Positions 7,394-15,851 of a stretch of 64,000 bases of DNA are shown piece after piece. Under the pieces are notes generated by a model, which saw only the letters and a list, made by a program, of their open reading frames with translations, was not told where the DNA came from and ran no database searches. The translations under genes were made by a program, and so were the position numbers. The stretch comes from Hahella sp018986435 (lineage in GTDB: Bacteria > Pseudomonadota > Gammaproteobacteria > Pseudomonadales > Oleiphilaceae): contig NZ_CP192738.1 of the NCBI RefSeq assembly GCF_050749805.1, forward strand, positions 4,402,001 to 4,466,000, given 5' to 3'. How positions within the stretch are numbered: position 1 is the stretch's first letter; every line of letters begins with the position of its first letter.

Positions 7394-7990
7394 TCAGATG
7401 AATGCGGCAATCGCCTGGGTCGCCATGTCTACATAAAGCTCCTTTTGTCCCACCGGCGCCGCATAGGCGATCGCATCTCTAGCCGCCTCTTCTCCCAGGC
7501 TGCGCCAGATCACCCACATGGCCAGATAGGTGGCGGACAGGCAGCCTCCCGCAGTGGCGATATTTCCCTTGGCGTGAAACGGGGCCTCCACCACCTGGGC
7601 GCCCAGACTCTGTAAAACCGGTCCCGTGGTCGCATCCGTACAGACCAGCGTATCCTTCAGCAGTCCCAGGCTATGTAAAAACAAAGCGCCGGAACATTGC
7701 GAGCCGATCAGCTGATATTCCGGGTCAAGATGAAACGCCGACATAATGCTGTCATTTTTCACATGCTCGCGGGTTTGTACGCCGCTGCCGAACAACACCG
7801 CATCCGCTTCACTGGCGAACATCAGCGGTCGCTGCGCAGTAATCTTGACGCCATTCATCGACAAGGCGTGCATGGAGGGACAGGCCAGTTCCGCCCGCCA
7901 GCCCGGCCGCTTCACCCGATTGAGCAGGGTAAGCGCCATAAAGGAGTCCATTTCATTGAATCCGTCGCATGTGACTATGGCTATCTTCAT
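7394..7990 (-). CDS. DJ-1/PfpI family protein
   Basis: A 198-residue cytoplasmic protein of the DJ-1/PfpI (class I amidotransferase-like) superfamily. The N-terminal strand MKIAIVTCDGFNEMDSF includes the early acidic residue of the family, and the nucleophile elbow GSQCSGALFLHSLG holds the reactive Cys near residue 99. A later GGCLSATYLAMWVI segment matches the usual C-terminal helix. Members include proteases, glyoxalases, isonitrile hydratases and stress proteins, and this sequence alone does not choose among them. The downstream CAP-domain gene region overlaps no part of it, and the two are about 60 bases apart on the same strand, so they may be co-transcribed with the CAP gene first. Confidence 0.87.
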   Translation of the reverse strand: MKIAIVTCDGFNEMDSFMALTLLNRVKRPGWRAELACPSMHALSMNGVKITAQRPLMFASEADAVLFGSGVQTREHVKNDSIMSAFHLDPEYQLIGSQCSGALFLHSLGLLKDTLVCTDATTGPVLQSLGAQVVEAPFHAKGNIATAGGCLSATYLAMWVIWRSLGEEAARDAIAYAAPVGQKELYVDMATQAIAAFI

Positions 7991-8047
7991 ATCGCCCCGC
8001 TATTCATGCTCTGTTTATCGATCATGGCGCTTGCTCAACGGGCGCGG

Positions 8048-8479
8048 TCAACTCGACGACAACGGACGCGCCAGCACCAGCGTCCAATAATTGCTTGCGG
8101 GCGCCTTTTCATTGCAGACGCACGCCATTCCCATATCAGTATATTCCAGCGCCATGATATTGCCGCAATGACCCGGACTGCCCAACCAGCCGACGATGAC
8201 CTCTTCCACCGGAAGGTGGCCAAAAGAAATATTCTCCGCCACCCGCGACCACACATAGCCGTTGCGCGTCGCCCGCTCTCCCACCGGCCAGCCGTCGCCG
8301 CCAATGTGGTCGAAAAAGTTGTTCTCCGCCATATCCCGACAATGTTCCTGAGCCGCCTGCGCCAGACTTTCGCTCCAGCAAAGCGGCGGCGCAGCCGAAC
8401 AAAACGCTTCGCCGCAATAACGGCTTTGCGCTCTGGCGTCGTTGATCAATTGCAGCCAGTGCTGCGCAATTTGGCTCAT
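8048..8479 (-). CDS. CAP-domain (SCP/YkwD-like) protein, no obvious signal peptide
   Basis: From the ATG at 8479 it has about 143 residues, with AAAGG 9 bases upstream. The frame stays open to a further ATG at 8566, but that extra N-terminus is Arg/Pro-rich and looks non-coding. CAP signatures are present: LINDARAQ at the N-terminus, NNFFDHIGGDGWPVGERATRNGY, the ENISFG loop and WLGSPGHCGNIM, giving the His and Glu residues of the CAP cavity. CAP proteins are normally secreted, and here no signal peptide is visible from either start. Four to six extra cysteines (YCGEAFC, LCW, HC, CVC) could form disulfides, which fits export better than a cytoplasmic life. The substrate is unknown. Confidence 0.75.
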   Translation of the reverse strand: MSQIAQHWLQLINDARAQSRYCGEAFCSAAPPLCWSESLAQAAQEHCRDMAENNFFDHIGGDGWPVGERATRNGYVWSRVAENISFGHLPVEEVIVGWLGSPGHCGNIMALEYTDMGMACVCNEKAPASNYWTLVLARPLSSS

Positions 8480-8620
8480 ACCCGGCCTTTGACGAATCCT
8501 TCTCTTGGGGGGCGTAGAACGCGCAGGTCGCCGGCTGATGCCAAGCGCGCATTGCGTCACTAGCATACCCAGAACGCCTTCACAAAGCCCGACTAATTTT
8601 TAACGCCGGAGTACGCTACG

Positions 8621-10429
8621 ATGCAAACCGATTTCATCGCCCATCACCATCCTCTCACCGATGTCGAGATACTGGAGGACGGACGGCTTCGCATCAGCGT
8701 GCGCACAGCGTCAGGCGCAACGATTAACAGCGGCTGGATTCGCTATGAGTTGGACAATGAAGAGTATTTAACTGCCCTGGAGCCAGTGGATACCACCGCG
8801 GACGCGCAATACTGGCGGGTTGAAATTCCCATTAATCCTGGCGCTGCAACCACTTATTACCTATTCAAATTTATCTGCGCAGAGCGGCAGTTTTGTCTCG
8901 ACGCTGGCGGCCTGCATCCTCGAATTCGTTCACGCTCTTTTCACTTCAAACATGTACAGGGCCTACAAACGCCACAATGGGTATGGAATCAGGTTTTCTA
9001 CCAGGTCTTTCCAGACCGGTTTCGCATCGGCGACGGTGGTTCCGCAGCGATTAACAAAGAACTTAACGCACATGAAGAGCCGACGCCCCTCAGCGACTGG
9101 AACGCCAACCCAGATCCATCCAAGGGATCGTCAGAGTTCTTCGGGGGCGATTTGTACGGCGTGGTTGACGCCTTACCCTATTTGCAGGATGAACTGGGCG
9201 TCAGCGCGATTTATCTCAACCCGATTTTCGCTTCTCACAGCAACCATCGCTATGACACAGATGATTACAGCCAAGTGGAGCCGCGCCTTGGCGGCGAGCC
9301 CGCGCTGCTGCGCCTGCGCAAAGAAACCCAAGCGCGGGATATGCGACTGATACTGGACGCCGTCGTCAACCACACATCCGTCCATCACCCCTGGTTTCAA
9401 CAGGCGCAGGCGGGCGACGAGCACTACCGCACTTTCTATAATTTTGACTCGGAAGGTAGTTACGCCGCCTGGAAAGGCTTCGAAAGCCTGCCCAAGTTGA
9501 ATTACGCCAACCCGGAAGTGGCGGCCAGCATGTACTCAGGCGACAACGCCATTCTTCGCCATTGGCTGCGTCCTCCCTACGCCATCGACGGCTGGCGTCT
9601 GGACGCCGTACATATGCTGGGAGACGGTCCCAGCGCCCACAATAACGCAACGCATATGCGCGCCATGCGTGAGTGCGTCAAACAGGAAGCGCCGCAGGCT
9701 TATCTGCTGGGCGAGCATTTCTTTGAAGCGACGGAGTGGCTGCAAGGCGATCAGGAAGACGGCGCGATGAACTACTACGGTTTCGCCCACCCTCTTCGCG
9801 CCTGGTTGGCTGGTCTGGATATTTCCGGACAGCCGGGAGCCATTGACGGGCGCGAGTTCGCCGCCTGGCTGGCGGAGGCGCGCGCGGCGATTCCCTGCCC
9901 GATTCAATTGAGCCAGCTTAACTTGCTGGATACCCATGACACGCCCCGTTTTCTCACCCTGCTGCAAGGCGATCGCGACCTGTACAAGTTGGCCTTGGGT
10001 CTACTTTTCACCTACAGCGGCGCGCCTTGTCTGTATTACGGCGATGAAATCGGGCTGCCCGGCGGAGGAGACCCGGACTGTCGTCGCCCCTTCCCCTGGG
10101 ATCGGGAACGTTGGGATATGGACATTCTGAACTGGTGTAAAGCCCTGATCGCCCTGCGAAAAGATACGCCCGCCCTGAGCCGGGGCGGACACCTGGATCT
10201 AGGGGCGGATGCAGACAGCTATTGCTTCGCCAGAACGACTCAGGAATGGTCGTTGATCATCGCCGCCAATCGTGGAGACGCCTCTACCACGTCACTGGAT
10301 ACGCGATTGCTGGACGCGCCGGGAAATCGCTGGAGAGATCTGCTCAGCAGAGAGGTTTTCATCACGAATGAGCATAGATTGACGCTTTCCCTGCCTTCCA
10401 AGTCCTTGCGCATCCTGGCTCCGGAATAA
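8621..10429 (+). CDS. malZ: Maltodextrin glucosidase (GH13, MalZ-like)
   Basis: A 602-residue cytoplasmic enzyme, close to the usual MalZ length. It removes glucose from maltodextrins. Residues 1-120 are the N-terminal beta-sandwich. The (beta/alpha)8 barrel starts at VFYQVFPDRF and shows DAVVNHTS (region I), DGWRLDAVH with the Asp nucleophile (region II), LLGEHFF with the acid/base Glu (region III), and LLDTHDTPRF with the transition-state Asp (region IV). A short C-terminal beta domain follows. There is no signal peptide, so it acts on imported sugar, fitting the secreted amylase encoded 700 bases away. GGAG lies 10 bases before the ATG. Cyclomaltodextrinase or neopullulanase activity cannot be excluded, as the families are close. 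Confidence 0.87.
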   Translation: MQTDFIAHHHPLTDVEILEDGRLRISVRTASGATINSGWIRYELDNEEYLTALEPVDTTADAQYWRVEIPINPGAATTYYLFKFICAERQFCLDAGGLHPRIRSRSFHFKHVQGLQTPQWVWNQVFYQVFPDRFRIGDGGSAAINKELNAHEEPTPLSDWNANPDPSKGSSEFFGGDLYGVVDALPYLQDELGVSAIYLNPIFASHSNHRYDTDDYSQVEPRLGGEPALLRLRKETQARDMRLILDAVVNHTSVHHPWFQQAQAGDEHYRTFYNFDSEGSYAAWKGFESLPKLNYANPEVAASMYSGDNAILRHWLRPPYAIDGWRLDAVHMLGDGPSAHNNATHMRAMRECVKQEAPQAYLLGEHFFEATEWLQGDQEDGAMNYYGFAHPLRAWLAGLDISGQPGAIDGREFAAWLAEARAAIPCPIQLSQLNLLDTHDTPRFLTLLQGDRDLYKLALGLLFTYSGAPCLYYGDEIGLPGGGDPDCRRPFPWDRERWDMDILNWCKALIALRKDTPALSRGGHLDLGADADSYCFARTTQEWSLIIAANRGDASTTSLDTRLLDAPGNRWRDLLSREVFITNEHRLTLSLPSKSLRILAPE

Positions 10430-10440
10430 GCTCACTCACG

Positions 10441-10478
10441 TATAGGGCCTGTTGAATCCCTGGATTCCAGGCCCTATA
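10441..10478. terminator. Stem-loop between convergent genes (after malZ)
   Basis: TATAGGGCCTG (10441-10451) pairs perfectly with CAGGCCCTATA (10468-10478), an 11-bp stem with a 16-base loop. No run of T follows on either strand, so it may terminate weakly or stabilise the mRNA ends of the two convergent genes. Confidence 0.55.
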
Positions 10479-10484
10479 CGATGA

Positions 10485-10904
10485 TCAGGACAGGCTGTCC
10501 GCGGCGATCAAGCCGTCCCAGCAATCAAACAGATACAAGGCCAGATAAATCGGCGATAACGCCCAGATCAATGGATCGTCCCAGAACGGATAAGTGGTTC
10601 CCACTGCGGCGATCGCGATGGCCATCAATTCGGTCACACCAAGATACAGTAACGCCTTGGTCAAGTGCGCCAACCAGCGTTGTAGCGGTTTCTCCAACAC
10701 GGACTTCTGATAAGTGGTCTCGAATATCCCCACAATCGCCGACGCCATCAATAACCCGATGACCGCCAGAATGGCGGACTGATTACCCGCCTCCATATGC
10801 TGCATGCTATCCAGGGTAAACAGAATCATCGCCGGCGCAAATACCAACAACAATGCCGCATTTTTCAACGCCAACTCAGTAAGGAATTTTTTCTTGTTCA
10901 GCAT
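10485..10904 (-). CDS. Small integral membrane protein, unknown function
   Basis: A 139-residue protein with about four hydrophobic segments: LLLVFAPAMILFTL, ILAVIGLLMASAIVGIF, ALLYLGVTELMAIAIAAVG and IWALSPIYLALYLFD. Short basic loops lie between them (KKKFLTELALK at the N-terminus). I do not recognise a family. It lies alone between malZ (convergent) and the secreted amylase, separated from the latter by about 220 bases that hold a terminator-like hairpin. No catalytic motif is visible. Confidence 0.6.
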   Translation of the reverse strand: MLNKKKFLTELALKNAALLLVFAPAMILFTLDSMQHMEAGNQSAILAVIGLLMASAIVGIFETTYQKSVLEKPLQRWLAHLTKALLYLGVTELMAIAIAAVGTTYPFWDDPLIWALSPIYLALYLFDCWDGLIAADSLS

Positions 10905-11045
10905 GACTCATCGCGCATTCGGGGGACGGGTATCCAGATAAATTAACGGGAAAGTATAGAGCAGCTTTCTTTTTGAAACTCAGGAGAAATGCGCGAAGCT
11001 ACAATCGGATACTCAGAATCTCACCTAAATCGGAAACTCGCCTAA

Positions 11046-11076
11046 ACAAGACCCGGCGAAGCCGGATCTTGTCTTT
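11046..11076. terminator. Terminator-like hairpin downstream of the amylase gene
   Basis: ACAAGACCCGGC (11046-11057) and GCCGGATCTTGT (11061-11072) pair with one mismatch around a GAA loop. TCTTTT follows on the plus strand, and TTGTTTA follows when read on the minus strand. It lies 50 bases past the end of the minus-strand amylase gene, which it most likely terminates; it may work in both directions. Apart from it, I see nothing clear in 10905-11123. Confidence 0.7.
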
Positions 11077-11123
11077 TCAGTGGCTCACTTTCAATCATGA
11101 GTTTTCAATCACGATTTATTCAC

Positions 11124-12863
11124 TCACCAGCCGCCGCGAGTGGCGTTGACCAAGTCACTGTTGAACACCGTATTGCTTCCGGACTGCCACTCAATTCCCG
11201 CACCAGCGTTGTTTTCGTCCCGTTTCAGGCATTTCCACTCGACCTGCGTTCCTGCGGGGACGGAAATGACGCCGCTCCATACCGGATAGGCGGATGGGTC
11301 GAGCTTGACTGCGCCTGCGGGGCTCCAACCGCCCAGTTCAGGGAGACTGCCTACGGCGTAAACACTCTGTCCCCATTGGGTTTGGCCGTTATCGCAGGTA
11401 AAAGAGACATCCACCCTTTGTGACTGACACTGCGGACAATCCGCCACTCTGGCCTCCACATGAATCGCCATGGCGTCGCGGCCGGCGACATTTATGGAAG
11501 CATAGCCCGCGTTGTCCACGAAAACCGTGGGTCCAGTGCAGACGCCTTTGACGTAATCGCCATGCAGAATGTCGCAGTATTCTCCCGCCGGCAAACCGGT
11601 ATTCAGCGAGGCGCTCCACGCCCCGGTGTCATTGTTCAGCGCCACAAATCCGAGCCCGCCGCGTCCAAACGCCAGCCGATTGTCGCCATCGCGGGACACA
11701 TTGGAAATATAAGCCTTGGCGGCGGTGGCCTGACGGAATTTCGCCATATTTCCAATCCCGCCCCAGCGGTGCTCGCACACCCAGTCCACGCCGCAGGCGC
11801 CGCTGGTGTGTGGACCGGAATTAGGCGGCCCCTGATCGTGGTCATTGAAGTAATAGCTGGACATCACTCTGGGATAGCCATAGGGATAAGCGAGCATAAA
11901 AATATGGGCGAGATAGTACATGCCCTGCGGATCATTCCAGGTCAGCGCCCATTCCGGGTGCTGGCGTTGATCGTCGTGGTTGGCGACAAACACCATGGCG
12001 TCGCTGCTGGCCACGCGGCCGCCCCACTGGGAAAAGTCAGCCAGGTTCGCTATGCGGCCATTACGAAAATGCCAGGCCAGATCTCGCTCCATCTGAAACT
12101 CAGTGACATCGGCGATATGGGTGTACATCTCTGGTTGCACCGCCTCTCCTGAGGCTCGGATTACTTCCTGAAAGATATAGGGGGAACCCTGAACGCGACT
12201 GAGGATATTCTCAATGTCTGCGGGCGGAATGTGCTTGGCGGCGTCGATACGAAAGCCTTTCACCCCCAGGCTGACCAGGTCGTTCATATAATCCGCGATT
12301 TTGCCGCGCACGTAATCGCTTTCGGTCTTCAAATCCTTCAAGCCCACCAGATCGCAGCTCCAGACCTGATTGGCGTCGCCGTAGTTGATGCCGCCGCAGT
12401 TCCAGTTATGGAAGTCATTAACGCCATACGGGACGTCAGGAAAGTCGAACCCGGTGGAGGCCATATGATTGATCACCAGGTCCGCATAGACATCCACGCC
12501 CACCGCGGCGCACCGTTGCGTCATGGTCTGGAAACGCTCGCGGTCGCCGCTACGACTGTTCAGCACATAGCTGACGGGCTGATAGCGGGTCCACCATTGC
12601 GCCCCCCCGATATGAGCTTGCGGTGGAGATACCTGCACTGCAGTAAATCCTTTCGGCCCCAGATACTGTTCGCACTCCTGCGCCACGTCCTCCCAGCTCC
12701 ATTCGAATAAATGCACCATAACCGAGGCATGACGATTCACTTCGCCATAGCCATTGCCGGCGGCGCACAGCGTACCCGCACAGGCTGCCGCCATTGCTAG
12801 CCGCTTCACGCCCTCGCCCAACCTGCTAGCGCCATTCTTGTTATTTACGTTATCCATGACCAT
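11124..12863 (-). CDS. Secreted alpha-amylase (GH13) with C-terminal CBM20 starch-binding domain
   Basis: A 579-residue enzyme that cleaves alpha-1,4 bonds in starch outside the cell. The signal peptide covers about residues 1-40 (LAMAAACAGTLCAAG, cleavage near GYGEV). The catalytic domain opens with VMVHLFEWSWEDVAQEC, as in animal-type bacterial amylases, and has DLVINH, the nucleophile Asp in GFRIDAAKH, the acid/base Glu in FQEVI and the Asp of FVANHDDQR. The last 100 residues (VDVSFTCDNGQTQWGQSVYAVGS to NTVFNS) form a CBM20 starch-binding domain. Several Cys pairs suit a secreted enzyme. GGGAGAG precedes the ATG. With malZ it makes an extracellular-then-intracellular starch pathway. Confidence 0.93.
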   Translation of the reverse strand: MVMDNVNNKNGASRLGEGVKRLAMAAACAGTLCAAGNGYGEVNRHASVMVHLFEWSWEDVAQECEQYLGPKGFTAVQVSPPQAHIGGAQWWTRYQPVSYVLNSRSGDRERFQTMTQRCAAVGVDVYADLVINHMASTGFDFPDVPYGVNDFHNWNCGGINYGDANQVWSCDLVGLKDLKTESDYVRGKIADYMNDLVSLGVKGFRIDAAKHIPPADIENILSRVQGSPYIFQEVIRASGEAVQPEMYTHIADVTEFQMERDLAWHFRNGRIANLADFSQWGGRVASSDAMVFVANHDDQRQHPEWALTWNDPQGMYYLAHIFMLAYPYGYPRVMSSYYFNDHDQGPPNSGPHTSGACGVDWVCEHRWGGIGNMAKFRQATAAKAYISNVSRDGDNRLAFGRGGLGFVALNNDTGAWSASLNTGLPAGEYCDILHGDYVKGVCTGPTVFVDNAGYASINVAGRDAMAIHVEARVADCPQCQSQRVDVSFTCDNGQTQWGQSVYAVGSLPELGGWSPAGAVKLDPSAYPVWSGVISVPAGTQVEWKCLKRDENNAGAGIEWQSGSNTVFNSDLVNATRGGW

Positions 12864-12997
12864 GTCAGCTCTCCCGCAAGCTTATTATTGTTAACTCCTT
12901 ACATGGATGGTCCGTCGGGGTTAAACACCCGCGCGCATCCACGGAGTAACATTAGTCGCGACGACGTGAACGGACATCCATCCAAGTGGAGTTTAGA

Positions 12998-13047
12998 GGG
13001 GGAATTTGAGGGGGAGATTGGGGAGTCACGAACCATGACTCCCGGGG
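12998..13047. other. G-run cluster overlapping an 8-bp hairpin
   Basis: Four runs of four or five G on the plus strand (12998-13002, 13010-13014, 13020-13023, 13044-13047) fit a loose G-quadruplex pattern with a long last loop. Within it GGGAGTCA (13021-13028) pairs with TGACTCCC (13036-13043) around 7 bases, a possible terminator for the minus-strand gene that ends at 13063. Both readings are inference. Confidence 0.4.
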
Positions 13048-13062
13048 AGATGTGCGGAATTA

Positions 13063-13644
13063 TCAGCCCAGAATGGCGGTGTATTGCGCTAGCACGCCCA
13101 ACACGACCACGCCCCAAATAGCGAGCCCCATAAGAATGAACAGAATATTCCAGGGACTGAAACGGCTGTTGCTCTCCCCGTCAGGATCTTGATTGGCGCG
13201 GTTTGCATAGGTTTGCGCCTCATACAGCGTGTAAAGAGGAATAACAGACGTCACGAGCAGCGCTATATCCCAGACGCCAAAAACGTCGCTCGCCGGTATA
13301 CGGGCGGCAAGCTCGCCCCCTACCGTCATCAGCACATACAAGGTCGCCATCATGGCGTGAGCGCCCCAGGTTCCCAGGCCCTGTTCCTGATGACTGTTAG
13401 CGATATATTTGAAAAGAGAGTGCGTGAAGAAGATGCTGAATATGGAGCGCCATACCGGCGCGACTTTAAGACCTTCGTGAACCTGCAGCGCTTTCCAGTG
13501 TTTGTAAAACCAATAGAGACGGTATAAACCCAGCGTAGCGATGTATAAGACAATCAACTTGGTAGTCGAGGTGGTGAAGAAGGGAGTTGAAGATTCGCTG
13601 TGCGTATCCAGCTCAGCCTGCGGCGCCTGATACGGGTTTTCCAT
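13063..13644 (-). CDS. Integral membrane protein with an ENPYQAP N-terminus, unknown function
   Basis: A 193-residue protein from the ATG at 13644, which has AGAGG about 9 bases upstream; the open frame extends a further 17 codons but without a ribosome-binding site. After a polar N-terminus starting MENPYQAPQAEL (a prefix common to several unrelated bacterial membrane proteins) come a TM segment LIVLYIATLGLYRLYWFYKHW, then two central ones around AHAMMATLYVLMTVGGEL and IALLVTSVIPLYTLYEA, and a last one ILFILMGLAIWGVVVLGVLA. The first segment resembles DUF4234-type proteins. No catalytic motif is seen. It stands alone between the amylase and the anti-sigma gene. Confidence 0.7.
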   Translation of the reverse strand: MENPYQAPQAELDTHSESSTPFFTTSTTKLIVLYIATLGLYRLYWFYKHWKALQVHEGLKVAPVWRSIFSIFFTHSLFKYIANSHQEQGLGTWGAHAMMATLYVLMTVGGELAARIPASDVFGVWDIALLVTSVIPLYTLYEAQTYANRANQDPDGESNSRFSPWNILFILMGLAIWGVVVLGVLAQYTAILG

Positions 13645-13764
13645 GGTACTGCCTCTGAATTTCGGAGATAAAAAAATGCGCGGCCTGATTATCATTAATC
13701 AGATTCCGCGCATTTTCTATCCATCTATCCCAGCTTGTCCAGCTTTACTCGGGACGCCAGCCTT

Positions 13765-14529
13765 TTAGCTCTTCCAGGCGTTCAGCTGGACGCAAGGACC
13801 TTCAAAGGTAACTGCGGCGACATCCAGCGTGGAAGGGTTGTCATTGATCAACAGACGGCTGCTGTTGGCGATGACTTTCCATTCCGCGGAGGTCAGGGTC
13901 CAGTTTTCTTTACCTGAGTCAATCTGCCCCAGATACACCAGACTGTGGTCATCCATCTTCTCCGCCCACAAATGCAGCGGGCCTGAAGGTTTGTCCTGGA
14001 AACGCTTGGACCATTGGGTCACCAACTGAGAGGTTCCCGGCTCCTCGCCTTTATAGGCGGAGATCACCAGCGCCACCTGACCGTTGCGACTCATTGGAGC
14101 CATGTAATCAGCCCCTCGTCCCGGCGCGCCGCCCATGACGTTCCAAAGCAACGCCACCGCGAACACCACTGACGCCGCCGTTCCCGCCATCGCGGAGAAA
14201 CGCCACATGGCGAGATTTTCCCAGAAACTGGCCAGCCAACTGGTTTTGGCTACCTGCGCCTGCGTCCTGGCTGCTTGAGGTTTCACGGCCGGCGCCGTCG
14301 CGGCGTCTATCTTCGCCCACAGATCCGCAGGCGGTTGTTGCGCCGGCAGACTCTCCTGCATCGGCGTCATCAAGTCTGACCAGTAGGCCACCGCCGTATC
14401 CATTTCACGATAGTCGCGCATCAGGGTTTCCATGCGTCGACGAACTCGGGCGCTCATCGCCCCCGCCACATATTGACTCGCCAGATGGTCGCAAACTGTG
14501 GCGTTTTTATATCTCATGCTTCGAGACAT
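13765..14529 (-). CDS. Membrane anti-sigma factor (anti-sigma-K/RskA-like)
   Basis: A 254-residue protein. The N-terminal cytoplasmic domain (about 1-110) has the anti-sigma-like segment CDHLASQYVAGAMSARVRRRMETLM, where RskA-type proteins bind their sigma factor. A single TM helix follows near 115-132 (AMAGTAASVVFAVALLWNVM), then a periplasmic RskA-type domain (about 140-254) with SRNGQVALVISAYKG, LHLWAEKMDD and VTFEGP motifs. It overlaps the ECF sigma gene by 16 bases. The start at 14529 is chosen because AGGAG lies 8 bases before it, although the ATG at 14517 would give a classic ATGA overlap. It should hold the sigma factor inactive until an envelope signal. Confidence 0.87.
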   Translation of the reverse strand: MSRSMRYKNATVCDHLASQYVAGAMSARVRRRMETLMRDYREMDTAVAYWSDLMTPMQESLPAQQPPADLWAKIDAATAPAVKPQAARTQAQVAKTSWLASFWENLAMWRFSAMAGTAASVVFAVALLWNVMGGAPGRGADYMAPMSRNGQVALVISAYKGEEPGTSQLVTQWSKRFQDKPSGPLHLWAEKMDDHSLVYLGQIDSGKENWTLTSAEWKVIANSSRLLINDNPSTLDVAAVTFEGPCVQLNAWKS

Positions 14530-15089
14530 TGTTTTAACTCCTGCAGTCCGCGTCTGATCCAGGCTTTGATCGTCCCTAACGGGCGCTCTAGCCGAGTTTC
14601 CAGTTCGCCGTGGCTGTATCCGTGGATATAAGACAATAAAATCGCTTTACGAGGCTCTTCATTCAGTTTTTCGAGGCACTGTCGCATGCCTTCCTGGTCC
14701 GCCAGCCCGCAGCCCTCGCCAGCCAGATCCGCCATCAACGGCTCAACATCATCCATGAGATCTTCACGCTTGCGCTGTCTGCTTTTCAGCTTGTCCAGCG
14801 CGGCGTTGCGGGTCAGCACGCAGAGCCAGCCCCAGGCGGACCCGGCTCCTGAATACTGGGACGCTTGCCGCCACAGCTTCATGTACACTTCCTGCAGCAA
14901 ATCGGCGGCTTCGCCTTCATCCTGCAGTATGCGCATGGCGACGCCCATTAACCTGGCGCCGGTTAAATCATACAGACGCTTCAGCGCGGCTCGGTCCTGG
15001 TCCACGATGCGGCGCAACAGCGGCGCCAGCTCCACGGACCAATCTGTGTCGGTTGCAGTCTTCAACGACGGCTCCTGAATTGAGTTCAC
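14514..15089 (-). CDS. ECF sigma factor (sigma-70 family)
   Basis: A 191-residue sigma factor with a GTG start. Region 2 covers about 32-98 (LKRLYDLTGARLMGVAMRIL, DLLQEVYMKLWRQA, WLCVLTRNAALDKLK), and region 4 covers about 130-185 (LEKLNEEPRKAILLSYIHGYSHGELETRL then LGTIKAWIRRGLQELK with the helix-turn-helix). It is followed directly by its overlapping anti-sigma gene, the usual arrangement for sigma-K-type groups. The lipoprotein gene upstream on the same strand, which ends 138 bases before this start, is a plausible co-regulated target. The inducing signal is unknown. I did not find an obvious autoregulatory promoter by eye. Confidence 0.92.
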   Translation of the reverse strand: MNSIQEPSLKTATDTDWSVELAPLLRRIVDQDRAALKRLYDLTGARLMGVAMRILQDEGEAADLLQEVYMKLWRQASQYSGAGSAWGWLCVLTRNAALDKLKSRQRKREDLMDDVEPLMADLAGEGCGLADQEGMRQCLEKLNEEPRKAILLSYIHGYSHGELETRLERPLGTIKAWIRRGLQELKQCLEA

Positions 15090-15227
15090 CTGATCGATTC
15101 CCCCGAAGGTTCCCAGGCATTATATCCAGGTAGCCGCCGCATACCAGTCGGACTTGGCGTTTGCGACGGATTTTCGTTTCGACGTTCCTCCAACGAGACG
15201 CCTGCCAGCACGCGCCAGCTCAGCCGA

Positions 15228-15668
15228 TCAGTAGTAGCTGCTGCTGTAATTGCTTTGCTTATGGCTTTTCGCAGAGTCCATTTTCACTGTGAACCAGACG
15301 TTTTTGACGCCATGACCCGTTACGTCGCCAGGCGCGCGGTCGCCCACCCACAGGTACAGAGGCTTGCTCTCGTACGCCCACTGCTTGGAGCCGTCAGCGC
15401 GGGTAATGATGGTGAATTTACCGGTATCGTGGGCTGATGGACCCGCCATGAATGGAGGCCAGTTTTCCGCGCAACCGCCATTACAGTTGGAGACGCCGGC
15501 CGCATCTTTGGTGAACGTGTACAGCGTCATGCCCTGCTTGTTGGTCATGATGGAGCCGAGAGAGGTATCTCTGCTGGAAACCGGCTCGCCGCCATGATTT
15601 TGAGAGTTAGCGGCGCAAGCAGTCAGCATCATTGCAGCGGCCAGAACGGTAAAGCTTTTGAATTTCAT
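15228..15668 (-). CDS. Lipoprotein with COG4315-type secreted repeats
   Basis: About 146 residues from the ATG at 15668, with GAGGAG 10 bases upstream; a longer frame to 15740 lacks such a site and would displace the signal peptide. The lipobox is MLTAC (Cys 18). The mature protein has two copies of the PF03640-type secreted repeat: LGSIMTNKQGMTLYTFTKD...CNGGCAENWPPF and TRADGSKQWAYESKPLYLWVGD. It ends in a Ser/Tyr-rich NYSSSYY tail. Family members often lie beside ECF sigma/anti-sigma pairs, as here, but their activity is not known to me. It is probably an envelope protein in the same stress regulon. Confidence 0.82.
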   Translation of the reverse strand: MKFKSFTVLAAAMMLTACAANSQNHGGEPVSSRDTSLGSIMTNKQGMTLYTFTKDAAGVSNCNGGCAENWPPFMAGPSAHDTGKFTIITRADGSKQWAYESKPLYLWVGDRAPGDVTGHGVKNVWFTVKMDSAKSHKQSNYSSSYY

Positions 15669-15851
15669 ATCAGGCATCTCCTCAATCAGTTTTTTGGGTT
15701 TTCGAATGTCTTCACTTATCAAGACGACGCCAGTGATCAATTTGGATGCACAAAAAGAAAAAATTTTATTAAACCCCGATTAGGGGGCTATATTTGTAAA
15801 TGAGAAGATCTCTCACCATTGGATATTCAAATAAGAAAAAGGAGACTGATC

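Noticed and set aside
7697..8563. Long plus-strand frame of 288 codons opposite the DJ-1 and CAP genes
   Set aside because: Both opposite-strand genes have clear family motifs, while this frame reads as Arg/His-rich shadow sequence with no recognisable domain or ribosome-binding site.
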